Notes: generated by a model not told the origin, from the sequence alone. A stretch of 52,233 nt of DNA from Erwinia sp. OLFS4 (GCF_002752165.1 NZ_MOMB01000061.1:1-52233), one strand, 5' to 3'; counted from the stretch's first letter, positions 23,011-33,006 are shown. A program made the numbers and translations.

Positions 23011-24319
23011 CCGCCTGATACAGGGCAAACAGCGTCGCCTGCTGGCAGTTATTGCCGGTATTCTCGCCCTTGTTGTGGGTTCGCTTTATCTGCTTAACCA
23101 CCGTGCCGGTGCGCCGAAAGATCACGCTGCCGGGAAGGGAACGCCGCCTGAACCGGATCTTACCGGTGGACTGGTAGTTAACACCTTCGACGGTGCCGGG
23201 CAGAATTCGGTGTTGCTGGACGCGCAGATGCGTGAGAAGCAGGCAAAGGAAGGACTGGCGGACGTGAAGAAGCAGTTCTCCGGCCTGGAGGCGCAGATGA
23301 AGCAGATGGCCAGCAGCAACGAGGCGCTCACAAAGCTGGTGACCTCCCTGCAGGAGAAGCTGGACAGACAACCCACCCCGGCAGCGGGACAGGCCACCCC
23401 ACAGAGCACTGGGGTCCCCGGGATGCGTACAGAATACCGCGTGGGGCCTCCTCCCGTTGTCCGGGGGAAGATAGACAATGCGCTGCTTGACACTGACCGG
23501 TGGAAAAAGCCGCCCGCAGACACATCTTTCTGGGTCCCGACCGGCGCGTTCTCGGATGCCATCGTTATTGAAGGCGCCGATGCCAATGCCTCCGTGCGGG
23601 GCGAGAATAATCTGGTGCCGATGCAGTTCAAGCTGAAAGGTGAGGCTCATCTGCCCGGTAACCAGCGTCTCGGGCGTCTGAATAACTGCTTTGTCACCGC
23701 CGCTGCCTGGGGTGATATTTCCAGCGAACACGCCGTTGTCCAGCTGCAGCGCCTCTCCTGCATTATCGACGGGAAACATATTGACCAGACCGTGAAGGGA
23801 CACGTGGCTTTCTACGGCAAAAACGGCATTAAGGGCGTGCCGGTGATGCGTAACGGAAAAATCCTCGGTCTCGCCTTTACTGCCGGCGCATTGGGTGGTC
23901 TGGGTAACTCGGTTTCTCAGGTCGGCCAGACTGCCGTCGGCATCGGCGCAACGGCAAATATCAGCGGTGGTGAAGTGGCCCGCGGTGCCATCGGTGGTGG
24001 CGTGAGTAAGGCGGCCGACAAGCTGGCTGATTACTACATCGAACGCGCCGAGCAGTATCACCCCATCATCCCCATCGGGGCGGCGAACCGTGTGGAAGTG
24101 GTTTTTATTGAAGGCTTTAAGGCCGAGTTCATTGAGGACAAGGCGGCCGCTGAGGCTGCAAAGAAAGCCCCGGCGCAGTTGGCAGACACCACCACGCAGG
24201 CACGGGCTAACAGCGGTCTTCCCCCCGAACTGGTTGGTAAGCTCGGTGACGCACAAAGCCTGCGCCTGGATGACTTTGTCACGCCGGGACGTCCGGTGCC
24301 GCAACAGGGGGCGCAATGA
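23000..24319 (+). CDS. traB: TraB channel scaffold protein
   Basis: A 439-aa VirB10-like protein. An N-terminal membrane helix (LAVIAGILALVVGSLYLL) is followed by a coiled coil (about 70-115: LLDAQMREKQAKEGLADVKK), a proline-containing linker, and a C-terminal beta-barrel domain (VPMQFKLKGEAHLPGNQRLG, ADYYIERAEQYHPIIPI). It spans both membranes and joins the core complex to the inner-membrane parts. F TraB is 475 aa, so this one has a shorter linker. Confidence 0.93.
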   Translation: MNINRLIQGKQRRLLAVIAGILALVVGSLYLLNHRAGAPKDHAAGKGTPPEPDLTGGLVVNTFDGAGQNSVLLDAQMREKQAKEGLADVKKQFSGLEAQMKQMASSNEALTKLVTSLQEKLDRQPTPAAGQATPQSTGVPGMRTEYRVGPPPVVRGKIDNALLDTDRWKKPPADTSFWVPTGAFSDAIVIEGADANASVRGENNLVPMQFKLKGEAHLPGNQRLGRLNNCFVTAAAWGDISSEHAVVQLQRLSCIIDGKHIDQTVKGHVAFYGKNGIKGVPVMRNGKILGLAFTAGALGGLGNSVSQVGQTAVGIGATANISGGEVARGAIGGGVSKAADKLADYYIERAEQYHPIIPIGAANRVEVVFIEGFKAEFIEDKAAAEAAKKAPAQLADTTTQARANSGLPPELVGKLGDAQSLRLDDFVTPGRPVPQQGAQ

Positions 24320-24540
24320 CTGAAACCGGGGTACAGGACAGTGTGATTCCGCCTTCGGCTGCCGTTCATTTTCACGCGAAGCAGATCGCGACATCGTCCG
24401 CTGGCGAACGCAGGGCTACGGCATCAAAAAACAGGGTGCAGTCCGGGACATATACCCGACCAGGTTTTGCTCAGCCGGCTCCTGAACCGCCTGATATCGA
24501 TATAACTGATATTACCAACTTCATAGCTCCCTCTCTCTGA
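24316..24540 (+). CDS. Small hypothetical protein in the traP slot
   Basis: A 74-aa soluble protein, ATGA-coupled to traB. F has traP (about 196 aa, membrane) at this place; this product has no membrane segment and no similarity I can see (begins MTETGVQDSVIPPSAAVHFH, ends DITDITNFIAPSL). It is probably not TraP. Function unknown. Confidence 0.6.
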   Translation: MTETGVQDSVIPPSAAVHFHAKQIATSSAGERRATASKNRVQSGTYTRPGFAQPAPEPPDIDITDITNFIAPSL

Positions 24541-24554
24541 ATCCGGAGTACACA

Positions 24555-25076
24555 ATGAAAAAAATTCTTATCCTCTGCTCGATGGCCGGTCTGCTGACCG
24601 GATGTACAGGCGTTAACAGCGAGTTTGAATTTGATAAGCCGGCAAAAGACTCCGGTATCTGGATGTCACAGGCGGATGACATGTCCGCCACGGCAAGCCG
24701 TAACGCCCCTGCCAGCGGGGGGATTAGCCTGGACCAGTACCGGCTGATGGATACCGGCGATATCCGCCTAGACGTTCAGCGCGATGTGGAAATGTTGTCC
24801 GGCATCGCGGCAGACAGCCGTATCGTGCCCGGTAACGCACCTTCAGGCGTGCGCCCCTTCACACAGGTGAACGATCGTCGCTATGTCAGCAATGACAGGC
24901 CGGCAACCTGTAATGCCCTGCACTGCTGGCCGGAACCCGCATCGGCGTTTCGTAAGCCTGACGGCGTGGAGCGAATCTGGATAGCCCCCTACGTTTCTCC
25001 TGATAATAACGCCCACATGGGCGAGGTTATTTACACCGTTTCCGGTCCGGCGGACTGGAGCGGTATCGTGATGTGA
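24555..25076 (+). CDS. traV: TraV lipoprotein
   Basis: A 173-aa lipoprotein: signal MKKILILCSMAGLLTGC with the lipobox LTGC and acylated Cys17. It is VirB7-like in role and anchors the outer-membrane core made with TraK and TraB. Length is close to F TraV (171 aa). Confidence 0.92.
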   Translation: MKKILILCSMAGLLTGCTGVNSEFEFDKPAKDSGIWMSQADDMSATASRNAPASGGISLDQYRLMDTGDIRLDVQRDVEMLSGIAADSRIVPGNAPSGVRPFTQVNDRRYVSNDRPATCNALHCWPEPASAFRKPDGVERIWIAPYVSPDNNAHMGEVIYTVSGPADWSGIVM

Positions 25077-25083
25077 GGTACGA

Positions 25084-27690
25084 ATGAAGTTTCTTAAAGG
25101 CTTCCGGTTTGACCCGCTCAGCGTGGTGGATACCGTCACGGATATCCTGGGCGAGCGTGACACCACCGCAGAAACGCGGGAGAAGCTGCAGCAGATGGAT
25201 TATCCCCATATTCGTGACCTGCTGCCGTTTGCAGACTATGACAGCGACAGCCAGATCTGGATAAACCGTGACTCGCTGGGCTTTGTGCTTGAATCTCAGC
25301 CCCTTATCGGTGCTAACGAACAGCTGACTGAGAGCCTGGAGACGCTGCTCAGGGACACCGTTCCGCGCGGCACGCCTCTGCAGGTCATGCTGGTATCCAG
25401 CAGGGCGGTGAAGGATCAAGTGGAGTACGGCCTGAAGGATTTTGCCTGGAAAGGACATCGCGCTGAGGAGTGTAACGATCTGACCACCCGTTTTTATCTC
25501 AACGGGGCGCGACATACTTTCAGCAACGGCATGGGACACCCGCTGACGCTGCGCGACTATCGCCTGTTCTTTATCTGGTCCCAGCCGGTAAAGAATGTGA
25601 ACGAAGCGGCCCTTATTCGCGTTCGCGATATTCGCCGCAATCTGCTGAACGCGTTGGTTTCTGCCGATATCTGGACCCGCACCATTGGGGTAAACGAGTT
25701 CAACGGCGTTCTGCGGGAGTTCATTAATCACGATACTGAACGTCTTGCGGGGTATGGCGTTGACTACGATCCCGGGGCCGACCTTAACACGCAGATCGTT
25801 GACCGCTCCACCTCATGGCGGGTCAAACCGTCACACATCCGCATCGAAGGTACGGACCGGCAGGAAAAACCGTTCAGCACCCGCATGGTGAACCTTAACC
25901 TCGATCGTAATCCCGAGGAGCACTATCTCTGGCAGAACGGCAACCTTATCGCTGACCTGATGTCCCCGACCAAAGGTATACCCTGTCCGTTTATCTTCAC
26001 CATGATCCTCAATACGGAAGATCAGATGAAAAGCCAGGGGGAGGCGAACAGCCGTTTTATCGCGCTCGATTCCCGCGTCAACACCAGCTATGCCAAGTTT
26101 ATTCCCTCCACCGTTCGTCAGCACGCGGAGTGGAAAGACGCACGAACCCGTCTGCTGGCCAATCAGACGTCGATCACCAGCTATTTCTGCGGCATCACCC
26201 TGTTCTGCCCGGATGATGACGATCTCACCTCGCGCTACACGGAAGCCACCCGTAACAGCTTTGCCGGACAGGGGGTGCGTTTCGTTCGCGCCGACTTTAT
26301 GCAGATGCGTAACCTGCTGGCCACGCTGCCGTTTTCACTGGCGAACAGGAAGCTGTGGGGAGACTGCAAAAAAACCGGCGCCATTCAGCGGGCAGAGACG
26401 TTTCAGGCGGCCAACCTGCTGCCGGTTATCGGTGATAACAAGCTGTGTACCTCCGGCATTCTTATTCCGAGTTTCCGCAACCAGATAGCCTTCATCGATG
26501 TTTTTGACCCGACGCTGCCGAACACCAATTTTAACTGGTTTATGTCCGGCACCTCCGGGGCTGGTAAGTCGGTGCTGTCACAATCCATTGCCCGGTCTGT
26601 GCTTGACCGGGGAGGGCTGGTTTCCATACAGGACATCGGTGACAGCTACAAGGCGTTCTGCTCCAGCATGAACGGTACCTACATCAACGGTGAAACGCTG
26701 CGTTTCAATCCGTTTGCTAACGTCACCGAAATCACTCTGGCGGCCGAGCGCATCCGCGATCAGTTGTGTATTCTCGCCAGCCCGAACGGCCTGCTGGATG
26801 AGGTGCACGAGTCGCTGATCCTGGAGTCCATCACCGAGTCCTGGCCACAGTATCAGCAGGACATGCGCATTGACCACGTCATTGATTACCTGAAAAAACG
26901 CCAGTCTGACGTCACGCGCCAGCACTCTGCGCAGATTGGTGGCCGTATTGAGGAAATCACCACGCTGCTGGCCAAGTTCTCAACGAAAGGGATCTACGGT
27001 GAGTTTTTCAACTCATCAGAACCCACGTTACGGTCAGACCTGCAGTTTGTGGTGACTGAACTTGGCGCGATGCGTAAACAGCGTGACCTGCTGGCCGCCA
27101 TCCTGTTCACCATCATGATCTGGAACGAGAACATGATGTACGGCACCTCCCGTGACCAGCAGAAGCTGAACATCATTGATGAGGGCTGGAAGCTGCTCGG
27201 TGGTTCAAGCGAAAAAATAAAGGACTTTATTGAGGAGGGCTACCGTACTGTCCGCCGCCACAACGGCTCATATGGCACGGTGACGCAGGGGATCTACGAC
27301 AAACGTCTCTCCACTGCGTCTCTGGCCGCCTATTCCAACTCCTCCTTCAAGTTTACCTGTATGCAGGATGCGAAGAGTTTTAACGACTTCGAGAGGGAAG
27401 AACCCCAGGCATTCAGCGAGCTGGAGTGGGCCATGATCCGTAAGTTTCCGGAGGCGAAGAAAGCGCTCTACAGCGCTTTTCTGGTCAGCGTGGGGCAATA
27501 CTCCAGCTTCCACCGACTGCTGCTTGACCCGCTCAGTGACGGACTTTTTTCCTCCAAAGGCGAAGACTTTACCTACCGCGAGCGCCGTCTGAAGGAGGGA
27601 GCCGATATCAAAGATATCATCTTCGAAATGGCTGAACACGATCCGCACAAGCGGGAGATCCTCAACACGCTGCGGAGAATGCCTCTGTGA
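25084..27690 (+). CDS. traC: TraC assembly ATPase
   Basis: An 868-aa VirB4-like ATPase. Walker A GTSGAGKS is at residues 489-496, and Walker B LNIIDEG at about 696-702. The N-terminal domain has the TraC/VirB4 pattern (SQIWINRDSLGFVLESQPLI). It powers pilus extension and assembly at the inner membrane. F TraC is 875 aa. The stop overlaps the trbI GTG by four bases. Confidence 0.96.
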   Translation: MKFLKGFRFDPLSVVDTVTDILGERDTTAETREKLQQMDYPHIRDLLPFADYDSDSQIWINRDSLGFVLESQPLIGANEQLTESLETLLRDTVPRGTPLQVMLVSSRAVKDQVEYGLKDFAWKGHRAEECNDLTTRFYLNGARHTFSNGMGHPLTLRDYRLFFIWSQPVKNVNEAALIRVRDIRRNLLNALVSADIWTRTIGVNEFNGVLREFINHDTERLAGYGVDYDPGADLNTQIVDRSTSWRVKPSHIRIEGTDRQEKPFSTRMVNLNLDRNPEEHYLWQNGNLIADLMSPTKGIPCPFIFTMILNTEDQMKSQGEANSRFIALDSRVNTSYAKFIPSTVRQHAEWKDARTRLLANQTSITSYFCGITLFCPDDDDLTSRYTEATRNSFAGQGVRFVRADFMQMRNLLATLPFSLANRKLWGDCKKTGAIQRAETFQAANLLPVIGDNKLCTSGILIPSFRNQIAFIDVFDPTLPNTNFNWFMSGTSGAGKSVLSQSIARSVLDRGGLVSIQDIGDSYKAFCSSMNGTYINGETLRFNPFANVTEITLAAERIRDQLCILASPNGLLDEVHESLILESITESWPQYQQDMRIDHVIDYLKKRQSDVTRQHSAQIGGRIEEITTLLAKFSTKGIYGEFFNSSEPTLRSDLQFVVTELGAMRKQRDLLAAILFTIMIWNENMMYGTSRDQQKLNIIDEGWKLLGGSSEKIKDFIEEGYRTVRRHNGSYGTVTQGIYDKRLSTASLAAYSNSSFKFTCMQDAKSFNDFEREEPQAFSELEWAMIRKFPEAKKALYSAFLVSVGQYSSFHRLLLDPLSDGLFSSKGEDFTYRERRLKEGADIKDIIFEMAEHDPHKREILNTLRRMPL

Positions 27691-28055
27691 AAACGTCAAA
27701 CCCGATAGTCATTGTGCTTATCTCCGTTCTCCTGTCTCTGGCCTGCGCCTGGACCGCATGGTTCTGGCTGCTGCGCCCGCCGGTACTGGTGACCTTCGAC
27801 ATGAAGGGAACGGTGAACGCCTTTATCCGCCAGAGTGCAAAACTGGAGCTGAACGATACGCGGCGGCGCCAGCTGCTCCGGCGTTTTGACCACAACATGA
27901 CGGCAGTCACCCGCGAGTACGCGCAACAGCATCACGTCAGTATCCTGGTCAGCGCGGCCGCCGTCAGCGGCGTACCGGACGTGACGCCGGATATCCGGGC
28001 GCGTCTGGCCACAGCCATGCAGGGGCAGGACTTACCTGCAGCGGACGCACAGTAA
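27687..28055 (+). CDS. trbI: TrbI pilus retraction-related protein
   Basis: A 122-aa inner-membrane protein with one N-terminal helix (IVIVLISVLLSLACAWTAWF) and a periplasmic domain (VTFDMKGTVNAFIRQSAKL). F TrbI is 128 aa and affects pilus outgrowth and retraction. It begins with GTG, overlapping the traC stop, in the standard order before traW. Confidence 0.9.
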   Translation: MKTSNPIVIVLISVLLSLACAWTAWFWLLRPPVLVTFDMKGTVNAFIRQSAKLELNDTRRRQLLRRFDHNMTAVTREYAQQHHVSILVSAAAVSGVPDVTPDIRARLATAMQGQDLPAADAQ

Positions 28056-28092
28056 ATCTGTCCGATCACCGGAATCAACAGGAGGAACCGGT

Positions 28093-28296
28093 ATGAATAA
28101 TTCACTTAATCCGGAATTTCTGGCGTGGCGGGAAGCCCACATCCGCTGGCGGGCGCTGATGGTGAAATACCGTCGTCTGTGTCGCCGCCCGGATGTGCCG
28201 GTAACCACCATCGTTGCCTGCATGACCGCCACTGAGCAGGCGAAATCAGCGTGTCAGCGGCTGAAGTGCCCGGCGGTAAATAAGGATACAGCATGA
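28093..28296 (+). CDS. 67-aa basic protein between trbI and traW
   Basis: A short gene with AGGAGG upstream and a stop that overlaps the traW start (ATGA). The product is basic, rich in Arg, Trp and Cys (FLAWREAHIRWRALMVKYRR), with three cysteines. Not found in F at this position. The overlap with traW supports real translation. Function unknown. Confidence 0.65.
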   Translation: MNNSLNPEFLAWREAHIRWRALMVKYRRLCRRPDVPVTTIVACMTATEQAKSACQRLKCPAVNKDTA

Positions 28297-28922
28297 AGAA
28301 GATGCTCACCGCGCTGCTGTTTGCCGCCACGTTACCGGCGACGGCCGCGAACCTCGGGACATACGGTGACACCTGGGGAATTGCCGAGCACGACCTGATT
28401 GGCGTGATGAAAAACAACCTGCAGCAGCACTTTACCGGGCAGTCCCCCGAAGCGGTGCAGCAGGAGATGCAGAAGAAGGCAGAGGAGGCGGCGCTGCGGC
28501 CACCGCCGGTGGAAGGGCTGGTGACCAGTAAAGAGACGCACACCCGGCTGTTCGACCCGACCTTTACGGTGACAAAAGACCTGGCCGATCAGAACGGCAC
28601 GGTGTTTGCCCGTAAGGGCCAGCAGGTGAACCCGTTCGACATCATCCCGGTGTTTAACGAAACGCTGTATTTCATTGATGGTGACGATGAGCGGCAGATT
28701 ACCTGGATGAAGGCGCAGCAGACCACCACAGCGATGCACAAAATCATCCTGTTTAACGGCAACGTGCGTGACAGCGCCGTTGCACTGGGTGAGCAGATGT
28801 TCTTTGACCAGACCGGCACACTGGTCCGCAAGTTCGGCATTAAACAGGTCCCGGCGCGGGTAACCCAGGCACCCGGGAAGAAACTTTTCAGCATCACTGA
28901 ATACGGTCTGCCAGACCGTTAA
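28293..28922 (+). CDS. traW: TraW pilus assembly protein
   Basis: A 209-aa periplasmic protein with signal peptide (MKKMLTALLFAATLPATAA). The family segment YGDTWGIAEHDLIGVM follows directly. F TraW is 210 aa. TraW works with TrbC and TraU in pilus assembly in the F-specific part of the machine. Confidence 0.94.
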   Translation: MKKMLTALLFAATLPATAANLGTYGDTWGIAEHDLIGVMKNNLQQHFTGQSPEAVQQEMQKKAEEAALRPPPVEGLVTSKETHTRLFDPTFTVTKDLADQNGTVFARKGQQVNPFDIIPVFNETLYFIDGDDERQITWMKAQQTTTAMHKIILFNGNVRDSAVALGEQMFFDQTGTLVRKFGIKQVPARVTQAPGKKLFSITEYGLPDR

Positions 28923-28933
28923 GCGGAGACACC

Positions 28934-29731
28934 ATGCAAAAAATGTTATTTACCACCCTGCTGGCCCTGTCTGTCAGCGTCTTTGTCACCGGACAGTCCT
29001 GTGCCGCTGAAGGCAGTTTCACCCCGGCCCAGCAGGATGCCATCGGCAGCATCGCGGCAGATTACCTCAGGGCGCATCCGGAGCTGCTGGTCGAAATGAG
29101 CCAGAAGCTGCGGCAGCAGGCACAGGAAAAACAGGCAACACAGGCCGTGCAGGCGGCGCTGATACGGCAGGATGACCTGCTGAACGATCCGGACACGCCG
29201 GTGCTGCATCCGGCCGGAGACGTGGCGGTGGTGCAGTTCTTTGATTACCAGTGCGTTTACTGCTCGCGTACCGCACCCGCCGTTGAGGCGGTGATACGGG
29301 ATAACCCCGATGTCCGCTTTATCTGGAAAGAGTGGCCCATCTTTGGGGGCAAATGGCCGCTGTCCGCGACGGCGGCGCAGACCGGACTGGCAGTATGGAA
29401 GCAGGGCGGGGCAGAGGCGTATCAGCGCTATCATGCCGCGTTATTCGCTTCCGGGCATATTGAGGGTGACCTGACGGCAGCCGATATTGACGCCGCCGTA
29501 AAGCAATCCGGCACCACGGCCCTGCCGGATCCCGCTACTGTTATGCCGGTGCTCGATCGCACCAACGCACTGGCGAAATCGCTGGGCATTCAGGGTACGC
29601 CGGCGTTTGTGGTGATGCCGGTGAAGGGGGCGAATGCGGGGAATGTATCGGTTATTCCCGGCGCGGTCAGTCAGGCAGCCCTGCAGGCGGCTGTGAATAA
29701 AGTCCGGGCAGCCGTAAAAAAAGGCGGCTGA
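28934..29731 (+). CDS. DsbA-like periplasmic thiol oxidoreductase
   Basis: A 265-aa secreted thioredoxin-fold protein, similar to the Com1/DsbA-type group. A signal peptide (about 1-24) is followed by a helical N-terminal part that may dimerise (residues 35-80), then the active site FFDYQCVYC (C107, C110) and the cis-proline motif GTPAFVV. It probably forms or repairs disulfides in Cys-rich transfer proteins such as TraN, TraU and TraH. F itself has only TrbB; here a second enzyme is placed inside the operon, between traW and traU. Confidence 0.9.
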   Translation: MQKMLFTTLLALSVSVFVTGQSCAAEGSFTPAQQDAIGSIAADYLRAHPELLVEMSQKLRQQAQEKQATQAVQAALIRQDDLLNDPDTPVLHPAGDVAVVQFFDYQCVYCSRTAPAVEAVIRDNPDVRFIWKEWPIFGGKWPLSATAAQTGLAVWKQGGAEAYQRYHAALFASGHIEGDLTAADIDAAVKQSGTTALPDPATVMPVLDRTNALAKSLGIQGTPAFVVMPVKGANAGNVSVIPGAVSQAALQAAVNKVRAAVKKGG

Positions 29732-29732
29732 C

Positions 29733-30719
29733 ATGAAGCCGCTTATCATTTTACTGGCGGCGTGCTGTCTGAGCCTGCCCGCTCATGCTGCCGATCCGAC
29801 CTGTGACGGGCGCTGGGTAAATCCCATCACCGATGTGTGCTGGGACTGCCTTTTTCCGATGAGCATCGGCAGCGTCAAAGTGTCTCAGAGCAGTCTGCCG
29901 GACACCGAAAACCCGTCATCACCCATCCAGTTCTGTCCCGTGCCGCCGCCAATATTTGAACGGACGGGCATTGCCATCGGCTTCTGGGAGCCGTTTGCGA
30001 TGACTGATGTCACCCGCGCGCCGGGCTGCATGGTGAACATGGGGGGCTTTTCCATCAGTATCCCGCACACGGGGACCGGTACGGGGACCAAAACAGCCAA
30101 CGAGCACCCCGGGACGTTCTATCACGTGCACTGGTACAAATATCCGTTGATTAGCTGGCTGAACATTATCAGCTCGACGATGTGCATGCAGGGCGGGGAG
30201 TACGACATCGGCTATCTCTCCGAGCTGGACCCGATGTGGAAGGATGACAACCTGTCGCTGTTCATTAACCCGGAGGTGATGCTGTTTGCCAACCCCGTCG
30301 CCCAGATGGCCTGTGCGGCGGATGCGGTGGCGTCAGCGGCCGGTAAGCCCCTTGATGCGCTGTTCTGGTGTGCCGGGTCGCACGGTTCGATGTATCCCTT
30401 TACGGGCAACATCGTCAATGAGTCAAGCGGGCTGAACAGCGCGGCGCTGCTTTCCGAGCGAATGGACTTCAAGCTGCACCGGGAGGGACTCATTCTGGAC
30501 TCGGTCGGCGTCAATACCGCCGTCTGCTACGAATATCCGACCGCCATCATGCCGAAAAGCCGCTACCGCTATCAGCTGGTGAACCCCATTCCGGATGTGG
30601 CGTCCTGCCATCCCTTTGGTCGTAACGTCATGCTGTGGCAGACCGGTAAGGAGATGCCGGTTTCCAGAAAAAACTACGGGTACCTGATATGGAAAAAACG
30701 AAACTGTGTGGTGCTGTGA
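29733..30719 (+). CDS. traU: TraU pilus assembly/DNA transfer protein
   Basis: A 328-aa periplasmic protein with signal peptide (IILLAACCLSLPAHAA) and about a dozen cysteines, starting with CDGRWVNPITDVCWDCLFP. F TraU is 330 aa. It is needed for DNA transfer and for normal pilus numbers. Its 3' end overlaps the trbC start by 31 bases. Confidence 0.95.
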   Translation: MKPLIILLAACCLSLPAHAADPTCDGRWVNPITDVCWDCLFPMSIGSVKVSQSSLPDTENPSSPIQFCPVPPPIFERTGIAIGFWEPFAMTDVTRAPGCMVNMGGFSISIPHTGTGTGTKTANEHPGTFYHVHWYKYPLISWLNIISSTMCMQGGEYDIGYLSELDPMWKDDNLSLFINPEVMLFANPVAQMACAADAVASAAGKPLDALFWCAGSHGSMYPFTGNIVNESSGLNSAALLSERMDFKLHREGLILDSVGVNTAVCYEYPTAIMPKSRYRYQLVNPIPDVASCHPFGRNVMLWQTGKEMPVSRKNYGYLIWKKRNCVVL

Positions 30720-31126
30720 TCCTGGCGGCTCTGACCGCTTTACCCCCGGCTAAGGCAGAAGAGGCCCCCGGCCCCGGGCAGATAAACAGTACGCAAAACG
30801 AGTGGGCGTACTTCCTGTCTTCCTCCCTTCCTGAAAAAGAGCTGGCCACTATGATCAGCGCTGCCGAAAGCCGCCATATCCCGGTGTACTTCCGGGGGCT
30901 GGTGAACGACAGCATGGAGCAGACAGCGCAGTACATCATGCATATGGTCACCACGTATCACATTCAGGGCATCGCGATTGACCCGGTGCGCTTTGAAAAA
31001 TACGGCGTGAAGCAGGTTCCGGCGCTGGTGAAAAAGTGCGGAGATAAGTTCGACATTCTTTACGGCAACCTTTCCTTTAATGACGCCATGAAACTGATGG
31101 ATACGCAGGGCGACTGCGCTGAATAG
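30689..31126 (+). CDS. trbC: TrbC pilus assembly protein (short form)
   Basis: A 145-aa secreted protein of the F-type TrbC family, with signal peptide (GAVILAALTALPPAKA). The segments YFLSSSLPEKELATMI, VYFRGLVND and FEKYGVKQVPALV follow the TrbC_Ftype thioredoxin-like pattern. F TrbC is 212 aa; this one lacks the N-terminal extension. It acts with TraW in pilus assembly. Confidence 0.9.
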   Translation: MEKTKLCGAVILAALTALPPAKAEEAPGPGQINSTQNEWAYFLSSSLPEKELATMISAAESRHIPVYFRGLVNDSMEQTAQYIMHMVTTYHIQGIAIDPVRFEKYGVKQVPALVKKCGDKFDILYGNLSFNDAMKLMDTQGDCAE

Positions 31127-31153
31127 CCATTTTTCCTGACCGGAGCACCACCG

Positions 31154-33004
31154 ATGAAAGTTTCCCCCTGTGCCGTCCTGCTGACGGCCCTGTTTGCCTG
31201 TGCCGTTATTCCGGCGCAGGCCGGATCACTGGATGATACCAATAAAGAAGGCATTGATGCCGGCAAGGCGGCGTCCGGTACAACCAGTGCCGATCCCAAT
31301 GGCTATTTTGACAACTACAGCGCAGATGCGCCGCAGACGGAGTATTACAAGGGCGGCACCCAGACAGACACGTCCATCGGCGTGGCCGGGCAGAAGGAAC
31401 TCAGTACCTCCGATCTTGGCCAGACCGTGCATCAGTCATATGTCAATAACCCTGCCGACAGCATCAGCTATGACTCCGACATGATGAAGCACAGTGATGA
31501 CGTACGTGTTAACGCGGAGGCCATCGCGGGCGGCACTCACGGGCAGTGCGTGGAGCAGAAGGTGAATAAAACAACCTACACCGCCCATAACTGCGAAATG
31601 GCCAGTAACCTGACGCAGACCTGTTCACGCAAGGCAACCATTGAGACTACCGGTTCGCGTGAAACGTACAGCACACAGCTGGTGCTGAATGCAGGAAGCG
31701 TCACGGGCAAACGCATTGCCGGCTACTGGATACAGTATGATTTCACTGTTCCTGAAGATGGCACCATCAGCAGCGGCTCCTGGGAATTTCTTTATCCTAA
31801 ATCTCCTGATTATCACGGCGACCGGCTGGACTACTCGATAAGCGTGCTGGGTCAGTCCATCCGAACGAAAATCAATAATTCCGGCACCCTGAGTATTGCC
31901 TCACAACGCGTGAACCGGGGCCAGGTTATCAGTCTGCTTATTCGTTACAACACCGACGGTCATGAAAATGAAGGCGCTGACGGTCTGATGAAACAGATTG
32001 CGTCCGGTGTGGATATTGTTCGGATTACCCTTCCGATGGAAGCTGAACGGGATACCCTGAAAGCGCAGATTGTCTGGACAGACAGCTGCCCGGCTGACAT
32101 GGGCGATGCGGTGAAGGTAAGCGATTCCTGTACCGATCCCGGGGGCAACCGTACGGTAACAGTCAACGGAAAAGACTTCACGTTATACAGCGATTGCTGG
32201 GAATACACGCAGAACTGGATAGTCAATGAAGATGACACCAATACCTGTCAGGCGTATATCGACGATCCGAACTGCAGCGAAGGTACCCGCAGCTGCACGC
32301 AAAAAATCGGCGAGTACTGCGTTTTTCAGAAGCTGACGTATCAGTGTGCGCATACCGTAAGCAGCACCGGCTGGCTGTGTGGCTCAGAGTTTTACTGTTC
32401 AGATGGCAGCTGCGCGTCGATGAAGGCGGGAAAGAATCAGAACTTTGGGGAAGTGGTATCTCAGCTGGCGGCGCTGGCCGCTGCCGGAAAAGAGTTTGCC
32501 GGCATGGATCCGGACAACGTCACCGCGTTTACCGGAAAAGCAATGTCCTGTCGTCAGAGTGCTGCCGGATTCAGCAACTGCTGCAAAAGCAGCGGCTGGG
32601 GGCAGGATATCGGGCTTGCAAAGTGCAACACGGAGGAAAAGGAAATAGGCACCGCGAAGGAGAAAAAGCTGGTCGTCAAGGTCGGATCGTACTGTTCGAA
32701 GAAGGTGCTGAGCGTCTGCCTGCAGAAGAAAGAAAGCTACTGCGTGTTTAACAGTAAGCTGGCCCGTATTGTTCAGGAGCAGGGCCGGCATGACCAGCTG
32801 GGGGTCAGTTTTGGATCGGGTAAAAATCCGGACTGCCGGGGGATAAAAATCGCAGAGCTGCAGGGCATTAAGTTCGATGCTATCGATTTTGCCGATTTTT
32901 TTGACGACCTGAACAGCCAGGTGGCGCTGCCGGACCAGGATGCGCTGACAAAACGCATTAAAGAGAGCATTAACAGTAATCTGAAGTCGAACGGAGGAGG
33001 CTGA
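31154..33004 (+). CDS. traN: TraN mating-pair stabilisation adhesin
   Basis: A 616-aa outer-membrane protein with signal peptide (AVLLTALFACAVIPAQA) and more than 20 cysteines in the second half (CSEGTRSCTQKIGEYCVF, CLQKKESYCVFNSKLARIVQ). The N-terminal and C-terminal parts are conserved; the middle (about 150-300) is the variable tip that decides which recipient receptor is bound. F TraN is 602 aa. Receptor type cannot be read from the sequence alone. Confidence 0.95.
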   Translation: MKVSPCAVLLTALFACAVIPAQAGSLDDTNKEGIDAGKAASGTTSADPNGYFDNYSADAPQTEYYKGGTQTDTSIGVAGQKELSTSDLGQTVHQSYVNNPADSISYDSDMMKHSDDVRVNAEAIAGGTHGQCVEQKVNKTTYTAHNCEMASNLTQTCSRKATIETTGSRETYSTQLVLNAGSVTGKRIAGYWIQYDFTVPEDGTISSGSWEFLYPKSPDYHGDRLDYSISVLGQSIRTKINNSGTLSIASQRVNRGQVISLLIRYNTDGHENEGADGLMKQIASGVDIVRITLPMEAERDTLKAQIVWTDSCPADMGDAVKVSDSCTDPGGNRTVTVNGKDFTLYSDCWEYTQNWIVNEDDTNTCQAYIDDPNCSEGTRSCTQKIGEYCVFQKLTYQCAHTVSSTGWLCGSEFYCSDGSCASMKAGKNQNFGEVVSQLAALAAAGKEFAGMDPDNVTAFTGKAMSCRQSAAGFSNCCKSSGWGQDIGLAKCNTEEKEIGTAKEKKLVVKVGSYCSKKVLSVCLQKKESYCVFNSKLARIVQEQGRHDQLGVSFGSGKNPDCRGIKIAELQGIKFDAIDFADFFDDLNSQVALPDQDALTKRIKESINSNLKSNGGG

Positions 33005-33006
33005 CG

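Noticed and set aside
22967..24394. Open frame of 475 codons on the minus strand
   Set aside because: Antisense to traB; the real traB with a clear VirB10-like domain order explains the region.
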